This document shows positions 1-9,855 of a stretch of DNA of 64,000 nt, one piece after another. Positions within the stretch are counted from its first letter, which is position 1; each line of letters opens with the position of its first letter. The DNA is from Paenacidovorax monticola. Lineage in GTDB: Bacteria > Pseudomonadota > Gammaproteobacteria > Burkholderiales > Burkholderiaceae_C. The notes under the pieces were generated by a model. The model worked only from the letters and a program-made list of their open reading frames with translations, did not search any database and was not told the origin of the DNA. Where the stretch lies: positions 3,782,001-3,846,000 of the forward strand of contig NZ_CP060790.1 in assembly GCF_014489595.1 (NCBI RefSeq), written 5' to 3'. Both the position numbers and the translations under genes were made by a program.

Positions 1-28
1 GGACGGCTACGCGCGCGCCTCCGTAGAA

Positions 29-673
29 CTACGCAGTGTCGGCGTCCACCAGGGCCGCGTAGCGCCGGATGAGCTGGGCCAGCGAGTCGGCCTCGAGCTT
101 GGCGAACAGGTTGGCGCGGTGCGTTTCCACCGTGCGCGGGGACAACGCGAGCGCGCGGCCGATCTCCTTGTTGGTGAGCCCTTCCACGATCAGGCCCAGC
201 ACCTCGCGCTCGCGCCCCGACAGCTGCGCGTAGCGCTCACGCGCCTGCCGGTCGGCCTGGTGGCGCTCGCGCGAGCGCACATGCTGGCGCACGGCCGTCT
301 GCAGGGCCTCGATGAGCACCTCGTCGTGTACGGGCTTTTCGAGGAACTCGGCCGCACCGGACTTGAACGCGCGGCGGCACATGTCCACGGTGCCGTGGCC
401 CGTGAGCATGAGGATGGGCTGGTCCACGCCCTGCGCCACGAGGGTGTCGAGCACCGCGAGCCCGCTCGTGCCCGGCATGCGCACGTCGAGCACGATGGCG
501 CCGATGCCGCCGCGGTCGAAGCCCTGCAGGAACGCCTGCGGATCGGCCCAGGCCTGGACGCGCAGGCCCACGGTGCCGATCAGCAGCGCGAGGCTGTCGC
601 GCACGGCGGCGTCGTCGTCCACCAGGTGGACCAGGGGGGAGAGCGGGGCCGCAGCGTCGGTGGCGTGGGTCAT
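29..673 (-). CDS. Response regulator, FixJ/NarL type (receiver plus LuxR HTH)
   Basis: This 214-residue DNA-binding response regulator is the likely phosphorylation partner of the histidine kinase encoded just upstream on the same strand. An N-terminal receiver domain shows the acidic VDDD cluster and the phospho-acceptor Asp in LDVRMPG near residue 61. It is followed by the conserved Thr of LTGHGT, the Lys of EKPV, and a C-terminal LuxR-type helix-turn-helix containing LTNKEIG and SPRTVETHRANLF. The start at MTHATD was chosen because it lies 4 bp from the kinase stop and gives the usual family length. The ligand and target genes cannot be read from the sequence; the kinase looks DctB/FixL-like. 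Confidence 0.92.
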   Translation of the reverse strand: MTHATDAAAPLSPLVHLVDDDAAVRDSLALLIGTVGLRVQAWADPQAFLQGFDRGGIGAIVLDVRMPGTSGLAVLDTLVAQGVDQPILMLTGHGTVDMCRRAFKSGAAEFLEKPVHDEVLIEALQTAVRQHVRSRERHQADRQARERYAQLSGREREVLGLIVEGLTNKEIGRALALSPRTVETHRANLFAKLEADSLAQLIRRYAALVDADTA

Positions 674-677
674 GGCG

Positions 678-2198
678 TCAGGCAAGGGGATCGGGCGCGG
701 GCGGGCCGTCGGCCACGGGCAGCAGCAGCTGGAATTCGGTGCCGGGTCCGTCGGAGGGCGGGGGCGCCAGCACGAGGCTGCCGCCCATGGCCTGTGCCAG
801 GCTTTCGCACAGCGACAGGCCCAGCCCCAGGCCACCGGCGCGCGTGGTGTAGAAGGGGGTGAAGATGCGCGCACGCGCCTCGGCACCGATGCCGGGGCCT
901 CGGTCGCGCACCGACAGCAGCACCTGGGTGCCTTGCGCGCACAGGCGCAGCGCGAGATGCCGCTCGGCCGCATCCACGGACTCCAGCGCCTGCAGCGCGT
1001 TCATCACGAGGTTGTGGATGATCTGCTGCAGCGCCACGGGCTCGGCGCGCACGGCGGGCAGGTCGGCCGGGGCGTGGACCTGCACGGCAATGCCGCGCCG
1101 CCGCAGCTCGGGCTCCAGCAGGTGCAGCGCGTCGTGCACGGCGGCGGGCAGGGCCAGTGGCTGGGCCTGGCCCGACAGGTCGGGCCGCTCGACCACGCGC
1201 CGCAGCCGGCCCACGACGGAGGAGGCGCGCCGCGCCTGGTCCACGGCCTGGCCCATGGCGTGGCGCGCCGTGGCCAGATCGGGCGGTTCCTCGCCGAGCA
1301 GGCGCTGCGCGGCCTGGGTGCTGGCGAGCAGGGCGGTCAGCGGCTGGTTCAGCTCGTGCGCCATGCCGGCGGCCAGTTCGCCCAGGGTGTTGAGCCGGGC
1401 GACCTGGCCCAGGCGCAGCAATTCCTCGGCCCGGCGGCGCGCCACACGCTGGCGCAGCAGGGCGCGCAGCGCAGCCAGGGCCGCTGCGCTGGCCGCCGCC
1501 CAGGCCAGGGCGCGGCCCCAGGGCAGCTCGCCCCAGCCCACGTCGCGCTCCAGCACCACGTCGAAGGGCTGGCTTTGCGCGGCCAGCAGCTTGTGGAAGC
1601 TGTAGTGCCAGCCGTGCTGCGCGCGTCGGCCGGCCTGGATCACGAAGCGTTCGCCCCCATGTTCCAGCGCCGCGCGCACGGGGCTGTCGGCCGGGGCCAT
1701 GGGCCATTCGTCCCAGGGCACGGTGGCGCGCAGGTCCAGCAGCAGCGCGTGGCTGGCGGGCTGGCCGGCGAGCACCAGGCGGTAGCGTCCGGCGGGCAGG
1801 TCGGCCTGGGCCAGCTCGGCGTGGCCGCTGCGGCGCGAGCGGGCCTCGGCCTCGTCCAGGGCCGCGTGCAGGGGCCCGGGCCATGCGCCGCCGGGCGGGC
1901 GGCGCAGCACCTCGATGATCTGCGGATAGACGGCCGGCAGCCGGGGCAGGGGGGCGGCCGTGCGGTCGGCCGGGGCTCCGCTCTCGTCCTGGGGCTGCAG
2001 CAGGGCCAGCGTGGCCAGCACCGCATCGTGCTGCACCACGCGCTGGCTCAGCAGGCGGTGGGCGATGCGCGCGTCGGTCTCGAACGCATCGCGCAGCGCC
2101 TGCAACCGCGCATGGGCCAGCCAGCCGGCGCCAGCCCCGGCCACGAGGGCCCAGGCCAGCAGCCAGGTCAGGGGACGGCGCCATGCGGTGACGGACAT
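678..2198 (-). CDS. Membrane sensor histidine kinase
   Basis: This 506-residue sensor kinase has a transmembrane helix near residues 9-30, a periplasmic sensing region of about 200 residues, and a second helix near 228-249. The kinase core follows, with an H-box HELNQPL (His near 281), an N-box around [25 protein letters not shown] and a GLGLGLS G2 box. It should autophosphorylate and pass phosphate to the adjacent receiver protein, whose gene begins 4 bp downstream. The start at MSVTAWRR gives a short cytoplasmic tail before the first helix. The periplasmic domain matches nothing I recognise, so the signal is unknown; DctB-like dicarboxylate sensing is one possibility. Confidence 0.9.
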   Translation of the reverse strand: MSVTAWRRPLTWLLAWALVAGAGAGWLAHARLQALRDAFETDARIAHRLLSQRVVQHDAVLATLALLQPQDESGAPADRTAAPLPRLPAVYPQIIEVLRRPPGGAWPGPLHAALDEAEARSRRSGHAELAQADLPAGRYRLVLAGQPASHALLLDLRATVPWDEWPMAPADSPVRAALEHGGERFVIQAGRRAQHGWHYSFHKLLAAQSQPFDVVLERDVGWGELPWGRALAWAAASAAALAALRALLRQRVARRRAEELLRLGQVARLNTLGELAAGMAHELNQPLTALLASTQAAQRLLGEEPPDLATARHAMGQAVDQARRASSVVGRLRRVVERPDLSGQAQPLALPAAVHDALHLLEPELRRRGIAVQVHAPADLPAVRAEPVALQQIIHNLVMNALQALESVDAAERHLALRLCAQGTQVLLSVRDRGPGIGAEARARIFTPFYTTRAGGLGLGLSLCESLAQAMGGSLVLAPPPSDGPGTEFQLLLPVADGPPAPDPLA

Positions 2199-2288
2199 GG
2201 GGAGAATTCTGTCACGGCCCCTGGCCGGGCATCTGGTGTAATCCGCCCATGGGCCGGTCCCCGGCCCGACGCCTGTTGCCGCCTCGCC

Positions 2289-3242
2289 ATGCCCAAGCCC
2301 CCCGATGCCCGCACGCCCTCCGCACCCGCCTGGATGACGCCAGGCAACCTGCTGCGCGCCTCGGTCGTGGTGGCCGGGCTCACCATCGTGCTCAAGACCC
2401 TGGCCTGGTGGGTCACGGACTCGGTGGGCCTGCTGTCGGACGCGCTGGAGTCCTTCGTGAACCTCGCGGGCGCGGTGTTCGCGCTGACCATGGTCACGGT
2501 GGCCCGGCGCCCGGCCGATGCCGACCACCCCTATGGCCACCACAAGGCCGAGTACTTCTCTTCGGGTTTCGAGGGGATTCTCATCATCGGCGCCAGCGCC
2601 GCCATCCTGTGGGCGTCCGCGCTGCGGCTGCTGCACCCGCAGCCGCTGGAGCAGCTCGGCTGGGGGCTGGCGCTGTCGCTGGTCAGCACGGGCTTCAACG
2701 GCGCACTGGCCTGGGTCATGTTCCGCTCGGCGCGCACGCACCGCTCGGTCGCGCTGGAGGGCGATGCGCGCCACCTCCTGACCGACGTATGGACCTCGGT
2801 GGGCGTGGTCGTGGGCCTGCTCGCGGCGGGAGCCACGGGCTGGCTGTGGCTGGACCCGCTGGTGGCCGTCGGTGTGGCGCTGAACATCCTCAAGGAGGGC
2901 GTGGCCCTGGTGTGGCAGGCCTCGCAGGGGCTGATGGACGAGGCGGTCGAGGAGTCGATCCTCGACGTGATCCAGGGCGTGCTGCAGCGGCATGCCCAGG
3001 CCAGCGGCGGCGCCGTGCGCTTCGACAACCTGGGGTCGCGGCGCGCCGGCGCGCGCAGCTATGTGGACCTGCACATGCATGTGCCCGCCGAATGGACCCT
3101 GGGCCGTGCGGCCCAGGCGCGGGCCGCGGTGGAGTCCGATCTGATGGACGCCGTACCCGGCCTGCGCGCCACGATCGAACTGCTGCCCGTGGGCGCCGAG
3201 ACCGTGTTCGAACAGTCAGAAGCAGAAACACAAGGGAATTGA
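2289..3242 (+). CDS. Cation diffusion facilitator family metal exporter
   Basis: This 317-residue inner-membrane protein belongs to the CDF family, which uses proton antiport to export divalent metals such as zinc, iron or manganese. The family pattern is visible: an early [12 protein letters not shown] helix with the metal-site Asp, [13 protein letters not shown] in the loop after helix 2, and a later [16 protein letters not shown] helix with the paired His/Asp site. The C-terminal third is a cytoplasmic ferredoxin-like domain ending in a region rich in acidic residues. It is transcribed away from the kinase gene across a 90 bp gap. The next gene, dtd, starts 2 bp after the stop, so the two are probably co-transcribed. 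Metal specificity is not evident. Confidence 0.9.
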   Translation: MPKPPDARTPSAPAWMTPGNLLRASVVVAGLTIVLKTLAWWVTDSVGLLSDALESFVNLAGAVFALTMVTVARRPADADHPYGHHKAEYFSSGFEGILIIGASAAILWASALRLLHPQPLEQLGWGLALSLVSTGFNGALAWVMFRSARTHRSVALEGDARHLLTDVWTSVGVVVGLLAAGATGWLWLDPLVAVGVALNILKEGVALVWQASQGLMDEAVEESILDVIQGVLQRHAQASGGAVRFDNLGSRRAGARSYVDLHMHVPAEWTLGRAAQARAAVESDLMDAVPGLRATIELLPVGAETVFEQSEAETQGN

Positions 3243-3244
3243 GC

Positions 3245-3697
3245 GTGATCAGTGTGTTGCAGCGTGTGCGCGAGGCGCGCGTGGAGGTCGGGGGCGTTAC
3301 CGTCGGGCAGATTGGCCCGGGCCTGCTGGCCCTGGTGTGTGCCGAGCGCGGCGACAGCGAGGCCGAGGCCGACAAGCTGCTGGCCAAGCTGCTCAAGCTG
3401 CGCGTGTTCAGCGACGAGGCCGGCAAGATGAACCGCAGCGTGCAGGACATCGCGGGCGGGTTGCTCGTGGTGAGCCAGTTCACGCTGGCGGCGGACACCA
3501 CGGGCGGCAACCGCCCGAGCTTCACCCAGGCGGCCACGCCCGACGAGGGGCGGCGCCTGTACGACTATTTCGTGGCCCGTGCGCGGGCCGCCCATTCGCA
3601 GGTGCAGACCGGCCAGTTCGCGGCCGACATGCAGGTGCATCTGGTCAACGATGGGCCGGTCACCATCCCGTTGCGCATTGCTCCGGCCATGGCTTGA
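3245..3697 (+). CDS. dtd: D-aminoacyl-tRNA deacylase
   Basis: Dtd hydrolyses D-amino acids from mischarged tRNAs (and glycine from tRNA-Ala) in the cytoplasm, recycling the tRNA. The 150-residue product is full length. It contains the catalytic SQFTLAADT motif, the GNRPSF segment, and the C-terminal NDGPVTIPL motif with the Gly-cisPro-type element of the family. I place the start at the GTG that begins VISVLQRV, because the family begins with an M-x-x-x-x-QRV pattern and this codon lies 2 bp after the upstream CDF stop. An FNR-like operator for the next gene overlaps its stop codon. Confidence 0.95.
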   Translation: MISVLQRVREARVEVGGVTVGQIGPGLLALVCAERGDSEAEADKLLAKLLKLRVFSDEAGKMNRSVQDIAGGLLVVSQFTLAADTTGGNRPSFTQAATPDEGRRLYDYFVARARAAHSQVQTGQFAADMQVHLVNDGPVTIPLRIAPAMA

Positions 3698-3757
3698 TGT
3701 GGGTCAAGACGCGGGCGTCCTCGCGTCCTACCATGGAGGCGTCATAGGAGGTCCTTG
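3694..3757 (+). promoter_or_regulatory. FNR/ANR-type operator, promoter and strong RBS for the universal stress gene
   Basis: TTGAT-GTGG-GTCAA at 3694-3707 matches the FNR/ANR consensus TTGAT-N4-ATCAA at nine of ten positions. A -10-like TACCAT lies at 3729-3734, so a start site near 3741 would put the operator centre close to -41, the class II activator spacing. A strong ribosome site, AGGAGGT, stands at 3747-3753 before the ATG at 3760. Oxygen-limited induction of universal stress proteins is common in proteobacteria; its operation here is inferred from sequence alone. Confidence 0.55.
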
Positions 3758-3759
3758 CC

Positions 3760-4209
3760 ATGTACGAGAAAATTCTGGTACCCGTGGACGGCAGCCCCAC
3801 ATCGCTGCGGGGGCTGCACGAGGCCATTCAGGTCGCCCGGCTCAGTGGCGGGCGGCTCAAGCTGCTGCATGTGGTGGACGAGATGTCGTTCATGACCGGC
3901 CTGGAGGCAGGCGTGGCGATGACCACGGAGATCCTGCAGCTGCTGCGCGAAGGCGGCGAGAAGGTCGTCAGCGATGCGCTGGCTGAGGTGCGCGCCGCAG
4001 GGCTCGATGCGGACACCGAGCTGTTTGAAAGCTATGCGGGCCGCGTGAGCGATCTGGTCATCGCCAAGGCGCAGGAATGGGGCGCCCGGCTCATCGTCCT
4101 GGGCACGCACGGCCGGCGTGGCGTGGGCCGCATGCTGCTGGGCAGCGATGCCGAGCAGATCGTGCGGCTGTCGCCCGTGCCGGTGCTGCTCGTGCGCGGC
4201 AGCGCCTGA
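3760..4209 (+). CDS. Universal stress protein, UspA family
   Basis: This 149-residue single-domain Usp protein is probably ATP-binding. It opens with the conserved strand KILVPVDGS, and the C-terminal loop carries the nucleotide motif G-x2-G-x9-GS (GTHGRRG...LLGS), followed by the hydrophobic strand VPVLLVR. Such proteins are dimeric cytoplasmic stress factors that help cells survive starvation or oxygen limitation. Its likely FNR-type operator and very good ribosome site lie immediately upstream, suggesting induction at low oxygen. It faces the TauE/SafE gene with a 35 bp gap. The exact physiological role is not determinable. Confidence 0.92.
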   Translation: MYEKILVPVDGSPTSLRGLHEAIQVARLSGGRLKLLHVVDEMSFMTGLEAGVAMTTEILQLLREGGEKVVSDALAEVRAAGLDADTELFESYAGRVSDLVIAKAQEWGARLIVLGTHGRRGVGRMLLGSDAEQIVRLSPVPVLLVRGSA

Positions 4210-4244
4210 TCCTGCCGCACCTTCCGGGGCCGGCGTGGTGGCGC

Positions 4245-5006
4245 CTACTGCCGCCAGAAGAACAGCGCGGCCATTACCAGCCCCGTGGCCACAATGCCGC
4301 CGCGCAGCCAGGGTGCGGGAATGCGCCGCGCCACGCGCGCGCCGCCGTAGCCGCCCAGCGTGGCGGCCACCATCATCATGAGCGCCTGCGGCCACTGCAC
4401 CACGCCGCCGCCCGCGTAGATGGCCACGGCGATGGCCGTGAGCAGGGCCGACACCAGGTTCTTCATGCCGTTCATGGCGTTGAGCTGGGTCTGCCCCAGC
4501 AGGCCGAACAGCGCCAGCAGCAGGATGCCCAGGCCGCCGTTGAAATAGCCGCCGTAGACGGCCACGGCCAGCATGCCCAGGCCCGCCTTGAAGGGCGACG
4601 CGGCGGCGTGGCCCGGTGCGCCCGCCGCGCGGGACGTCCACTGGCGCAGCTGCGGGCCGAAAGCGAACAGGGCCGTGGCCGCCAGCAGCAGCCAGGGCAC
4701 GACCTTGCGGAAGGTGGCGTCGGGCGTGACCAGCAGCAGCGCCGCGCCGCCAGCCCCCCCCGCGAGCGAGAGCGCCACCACGCTGCGCATCGACAGGCCC
4801 GGCGGCGCCTGCATGTCCTCGCGAAAGCCCCAGGCTCCGGCCATGTAGCCCGGCAGCAGCGCCACCGTGCCCGTGGCGTTGGCCACCACGGGCGGAACGC
4901 CCGTGAACACGAGCGCGGGCAGGGTCAGGAAGCTGCCGCCTCCGGCGACGGCATTGAGGGCGCCGGCCACGAAGGCGGCGGTGAGGAGCAGGGCGATGTC
5001 CAGCAT
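4245..5006 (-). CDS. TauE/SafE family sulfite/anion exporter
   Basis: This 253-residue integral membrane protein has about seven or eight hydrophobic segments. It shows the family's duplicated pattern: an N-terminal helix followed by NAVAGGGSFLTLPAL, and a second-half repeat around YGGYFNGGLGILLL. The family exports sulfite, sulfoacetate or related organic anions, or acts in sulfur-compound uptake. Nothing nearby reveals the substrate. The gene stands alone, convergent with the universal stress gene and about 120 bp from ybeY. The start at MLDIALLL gives a helix immediately at the N terminus, as is normal for the family. Confidence 0.88.
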   Translation of the reverse strand: MLDIALLLTAAFVAGALNAVAGGGSFLTLPALVFTGVPPVVANATGTVALLPGYMAGAWGFREDMQAPPGLSMRSVVALSLAGGAGGAALLLVTPDATFRKVVPWLLLAATALFAFGPQLRQWTSRAAGAPGHAAASPFKAGLGMLAVAVYGGYFNGGLGILLLALFGLLGQTQLNAMNGMKNLVSALLTAIAVAIYAGGGVVQWPQALMMMVAATLGGYGGARVARRIPAPWLRGGIVATGLVMAALFFWRQ

Positions 5007-5123
5007 GCGGGAGTTCGGGAGCGGGCCAGGCCAAGCCTGGGGCAGGCTATCTTAGGAGCGGGGACCGGCCGGATTGGGTGCTCGCAAGGTTGCACACCTT
5101 TGCGGCGCGTGCGCAGGCTGAAG

Positions 5124-5582
5124 TTACCGGGCGTAGGGGTCCGCGAAGCCGAGCTCTTCCATGATCGCGGTCTCATAGGACTCCATTTCCTCGGCGTCCT
5201 GCTCGCTGGTTTCATGGTCCCAGCCCTGGGCATGCAGCGTGCCGTGCACGAGCAGGTGGGCATAGTGCTCTTCCAGCGTCTTGTTCTGTTCGCGCGCCTC
5301 GCGCTCGACCACGGGGGCGCACAGCACGAGGTCGGCCACCGCCGTGGGGTCCTGCTGGTAGTCGAAGGTGAGCACGTTGGTTGCGTAGTCCTTGTGGCGG
5401 AACTCGCGGTTCAGGCGCTGGCCTTCTTCGGCGTCGACGATGCGCACGGTGATCTCGGCATCCACGGCCAGCGCATGGCGGATCCAGCGCGCGACCTTGT
5501 GGCGCGGCAGCACGGCACGGTGCCCGGCCACGTGGTCGAAGCGGGCGAACTGCAGCGAGAGGGTGAGTTGGTTCAGGGGCAT
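5124..5582 (-). CDS. ybeY: Endoribonuclease YbeY (16S rRNA maturation)
   Basis: YbeY is a zinc-dependent single-strand endoribonuclease needed for 16S rRNA 3' maturation and late 70S quality control. The 152-residue product carries the metal motif H-x3-H-x5-H in [11 protein letters not shown], and the upstream block [14 protein letters not shown] typical of the family. The start at MPLNQL was preferred over an in-frame upstream codon because the extra 35 residues are proline- and arginine-rich shadow sequence running back toward the phoH stop. It lies 52 bp downstream of phoH, an order conserved in many proteobacteria. Confidence 0.95.
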   Translation of the reverse strand: MPLNQLTLSLQFARFDHVAGHRAVLPRHKVARWIRHALAVDAEITVRIVDAEEGQRLNREFRHKDYATNVLTFDYQQDPTAVADLVLCAPVVEREAREQNKTLEEHYAHLLVHGTLHAQGWDHETSEQDAEEMESYETAIMEELGFADPYAR

Positions 5583-5634
5583 GGGCTGGGAGGCAATGGA
5601 GCCAATGAAGCCGGGGCGGCGGTGCTGGGGGGCG

Positions 5635-6594
5635 TCACTCGGCGCTGCGCGCGCGCGAACCGGGGGAGCGCTGGGCGTCGTAGGCATCCACGATGCGCGC
5701 CACGAGCGGGTGGCGCACCACGTCCGCGCTCGTGAAGCGCGTGACGGCGATGCCCTTGACGCGCTTGAGCACGCGTTCGGCGTCGATCAGGCCGCTCATC
5801 GAGCCCTTGGGCAGGTCGATCTGGCTCACGTCGCCCGTCACCACGGCCTTGGCGCCGAAGCCGATGCGGGTGAGGAACATCTTCATCTGCTCGGGCGTGG
5901 TGTTCTGCGCCTCGTCGAGGATCACGAAAGCGTTGTTGAGCGTGCGCCCGCGCATGAACGCGAGCGGCGCGATCTCCAGCGCATTGCGCTCGAACGCCTT
6001 CTGCACGCGGTCGTAGCCCATGAGGTCGTAGAGCGCGTCGTACAGCGGGCGCAGGTAGGGGTCCACCTTCTGCGTGAGGTCGCCGGGCAGGAAGCCCAGG
6101 CGTTCGCCGGCCTCCACGGCCGGGCGCGTGAGCACGATGCGCTGCACGCTGCTGCGCTCGAGCGCGTCCACCGCGCAGGCCACGGCCAGGTAGGTTTTGC
6201 CCGTGCCCGCGGGGCCGATGCCGAAGGTGATGTCGTGCGTGGCGATGTTGCCGAGGTACACGCTCTGCGTGGGCGTGCGCGCGCGCAGGTCGGTGCGGCG
6301 CGTGTGCAGCACGACGGAGCCGTCCTCGGCCTCGGCCATGGCGCTGTCGCTGGCCAGCATGAGCTGCAGCTGCTCCTCGCGGATGGGACGCTCGGCCATT
6401 TCGTACAGGGCCTGCAGCAGTTCCATGGCCTGGGTGGCCCGGGCCTTGGGGCCGTCGACCTTGAATTGCTCGTGCCGGTGCGCGATGGAGACCTGCAGTG
6501 CCGCCTCGATGGTGCGCAGGTGCACGTCGGCGGGGCCGCACAGGTGCGACAGGCGCAGATTGTTGTGGGGGGTGAAAGTGTGGCGCAGGATCAC
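5635..6594 (-). CDS. PhoH family ATPase (YbeZ-like)
   Basis: This 319-residue PhoH-like ATPase partners YbeY in many bacteria, probably remodelling RNA or ribosomes. The P-loop GPAGTGKT, the Walker B segment VILDEAQN and the downstream [10 protein letters not shown] are all present. The N-terminal region [11 protein letters not shown] matches the betaproteobacterial family. I take the GTG codon giving (V)[11 protein letters not shown] as the start. An in-frame ATG 63 bp upstream, at 6657, would overlap the first codon of the divergent ruvA, so it is less likely. The 61 bp between this start and ruvA must hold both divergent promoters. Confidence 0.92.
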   Translation of the reverse strand: MILRHTFTPHNNLRLSHLCGPADVHLRTIEAALQVSIAHRHEQFKVDGPKARATQAMELLQALYEMAERPIREEQLQLMLASDSAMAEAEDGSVVLHTRRTDLRARTPTQSVYLGNIATHDITFGIGPAGTGKTYLAVACAVDALERSSVQRIVLTRPAVEAGERLGFLPGDLTQKVDPYLRPLYDALYDLMGYDRVQKAFERNALEIAPLAFMRGRTLNNAFVILDEAQNTTPEQMKMFLTRIGFGAKAVVTGDVSQIDLPKGSMSGLIDAERVLKRVKGIAVTRFTSADVVRHPLVARIVDAYDAQRSPGSRARSAE

Positions 6595-6655
6595 GCTGAT
6601 AATTCCGGTCGAGATTTTCGGCCCGGCGTTTCGCCCGGGACGGCAAAGGACCCCC

Positions 6656-7227
6656 ATGATAGGCAAATTGACCGGCACGCTGCTGGAGAAGAACCCCCCG
6701 AGGTGCTGGTGGACTGCCACGGCGTGGGCTACGAGGTGCAGGTGCCCATGAGCACCTTCTACAACCTGCCCGCCGTGGGCGAGCGCGTGAGCCTGCTCAC
6801 CCAGTTCATCGTGCGCGAGGATGCGCAGCTGCTCTACGGCTTCAGCACGGGCCAGGAACGCCAGGCGTTCCGCGAGCTCATCAAGATCAGCGGCGTGGGG
6901 CCGCGCACCGCGCTGTCCATCCTCTCGGGCCTGGGGGTTTCCGACCTGGCCCAGGCCGTGTCGCTGCAGGAGGCGGGGCGCCTCGTCAAGGTGCCCGGCA
7001 TCGGCAAGAAGACGGCCGAGCGCCTGCTGCTGGAGCTGAAGGGCAAGCTGGGGGCGGACATCGGGGCCCGCGCTCACGCTGGCAGCGAGGCCCAGGCTGA
7101 TATCCTGCAGGCCCTGCTGGCCCTGGGCTACAACGACAAGGAGGCCGCCGCCGCCCTCAAGGCGCTGCCGGCCGATGTCGGGGTGAGCGACGGCATCAAG
7201 CTTGCGCTCAAGGCCCTGGCCAAATAG
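6656..7227 (+). CDS. ruvA: Holliday junction helicase subunit RuvA (frameshifted in this assembly)
   Basis: RuvA binds four-way Holliday junctions as a tetramer and loads the RuvB motor. The corrected product is 190 residues. It begins [15 protein letters not shown], has the helix-hairpin-helix motifs ISGVGPRTA and VPGIGKKTA, and ends in the flexible RuvB-binding domain III ([13 protein letters not shown]). The frame breaks at the C run 6694-6699: one more C restores [15 protein letters not shown], as expected for the family, and makes the span divisible by three. I regard this as a sequencing undercall. A serine protease gene separates it from ruvB, which is unusual. Confidence 0.9.
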
Positions 7228-7254
7228 TTTTTTCACGAAGGACGAGGTGCGTTA

Positions 7255-8760
7255 ATGGATGCGAAGCAAACTGCGCGGCTGACCTGGTGGATCACCGCCA
7301 CGGCCGCTGCCGCGATGCTGGCGGCTTGTGGGGGCGGTGGCGGCGGAAGTCCGTCCGAGACCCCGGCCCCCGCTCCGGCCCCGGCTCCCACCCCCGCGCC
7401 TGCGCCGGCGCCGCAGCCCTTGCCGGTCGAGCGCATCGAGCCCTACGACCCCGGCGACGTGGCCGCCAAGACTGCCACCGTGGCGCCGCGCGCGCTGGCC
7501 TCGGGCCAGTCGGTGGCGCGGGTGGTGATGGGCCCTGTCGCGAGCGGGGCCCTGCCTGCGCCATCGGCGGCACTCGGTGCCACCGAGCCCCAGATCGGCG
7601 TGGCACGCGAGGTGCCGGGCGTGGCCACCGTGTCCGAGCTGTCGTCGCTGCTGCGCTGGGCCGACACGGGCCGCGGCACGCGCGTGGCGGCGCTGAGCGT
7701 CACGGCGCAGGGCGCCAAGGGCGTACGCCTGGGCGTGCTCGTGCGGGGGCTGCCCGAAGGCGCCGTGCTGCGCTTCTATGCGCAGGCAGGAGGGGCCGTG
7801 GTCGAGGTGCCCGCGCAGGATGTGCTGAGCTCCGTCGCGCGCAACCTGCGGGCGAACACGCCCGACGAGGCGGCCCATACCTACTGGAGCCCCGATTTCG
7901 GCGGCCCCGAAACCACCATGGAAGTGGAGATCCCGGCCACGGCGGCCATTTCGGGCGTGCGGCTGGCCGTGCCGCGCCTGTCGCACTACGTGCTGGCGCC
8001 CGACGAGGCCGAGGCCCAGGGCTTCTCCAAGGTGGGCGAGGCGGGCAGCTGCGAGGTCGACGTGATGTGCAAGCCTGAGTATCTGAGCCAGAGCCGCTCC
8101 GTCGCCCGCATGATCTATGTGCGCGAAGGCAAGAGCTACCTGTGCTCGGGCACGCTGCTCAACGACATCCGTTCCAGCGGCACGCCGTACTTCCTGAGCG
8201 CCCACCACTGCATCTCCACGCAGGCCGAGGCCTCGTCGCTGATCACGGACTGGTTCTACCGGTCCACGGCATGCAACACCGGCACGGTGAATGCCGGGGC
8301 CCAGCGCCGCACGGGCGGCGCCACGCTGCTGTACGCGACCGCCACGACCGACACCTCGTTCATGCGCCTCAACGAGGCACCGCCCCCAGGCATCGTCTAT
8401 GCGGGCTCGTACTTCGGTTCGCTGGCTCCTGGACTCTCGGTGGCGGGTGTGCACCATCCCAAGGGCGATCTGCAGAAATTCAGCCAGGGCGTTCTTCTGC
8501 GCTTCAGCACCTGCTCGGGCGAGACCTGCTATGCGAGCAATGCCGAGAACGGCACCTTCCTCACCCTGGGCTGGCAGCAGGGCGTGACGGAAGGGGGCAG
8601 CAGCGGCTCGGGCCTGTTCTACACCATCGGCGAGAAGCGCTACGTGGTGGGCCAGCTGTTCGGCGGCGCATCGAGCTGCCAGAACCCGGCCGGGGTGGAC
8701 CAGTACGGCCGCTTCGACAGCGCCTACCGCAACTCCATCAAGCAATGGCTCAACCCCTGA
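7255..8760 (+). CDS. Secreted lipoprotein-type trypsin-like serine protease
   Basis: This 501-residue exported protease carries a lipobox LAAC with Cys25, followed by six glycines and a Pro-Ala-rich spacer (about residues 31-52), so it is predicted to be membrane-anchored. A central region of about 200 residues precedes an S1-type domain. His is in SAHHC (near 316), Asp probably in TTDTS (near 365) and the nucleophile in GGSSGSG (near 450). Several cysteine pairs resemble lysyl endopeptidase-type secreted proteases. It lies 27 bp after ruvA and 27 bp before ruvB. No functional link to Holliday-junction processing is expected, and substrate preference cannot be assigned. Confidence 0.85.
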   Translation: MDAKQTARLTWWITATAAAAMLAACGGGGGGSPSETPAPAPAPAPTPAPAPAPQPLPVERIEPYDPGDVAAKTATVAPRALASGQSVARVVMGPVASGALPAPSAALGATEPQIGVAREVPGVATVSELSSLLRWADTGRGTRVAALSVTAQGAKGVRLGVLVRGLPEGAVLRFYAQAGGAVVEVPAQDVLSSVARNLRANTPDEAAHTYWSPDFGGPETTMEVEIPATAAISGVRLAVPRLSHYVLAPDEAEAQGFSKVGEAGSCEVDVMCKPEYLSQSRSVARMIYVREGKSYLCSGTLLNDIRSSGTPYFLSAHHCISTQAEASSLITDWFYRSTACNTGTVNAGAQRRTGGATLLYATATTDTSFMRLNEAPPPGIVYAGSYFGSLAPGLSVAGVHHPKGDLQKFSQGVLLRFSTCSGETCYASNAENGTFLTLGWQQGVTEGGSSGSGLFYTIGEKRYVVGQLFGGASSCQNPAGVDQYGRFDSAYRNSIKQWLNP

Positions 8761-8787
8761 GGGCTTGAGCAGGCACGACCCGCGCGC

Positions 8788-9843
<1,056 letters not shown>

Positions 9844-9855
9844 GCGGGGCGCCGC

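Noticed and set aside
312..2288. Long plus-strand extension upstream of the CDF gene
   Set aside because: It is antisense to the kinase and regulator and has no CDF-like content before MPKPPDAR; the start at 2289 fits the family.
6595..6657. PhoH start at the ATG at 6657
   Set aside because: It would overlap the ruvA start codon and remove any room for the two divergent promoters; the GTG at 6594 matches the conserved [11 protein letters not shown] start.
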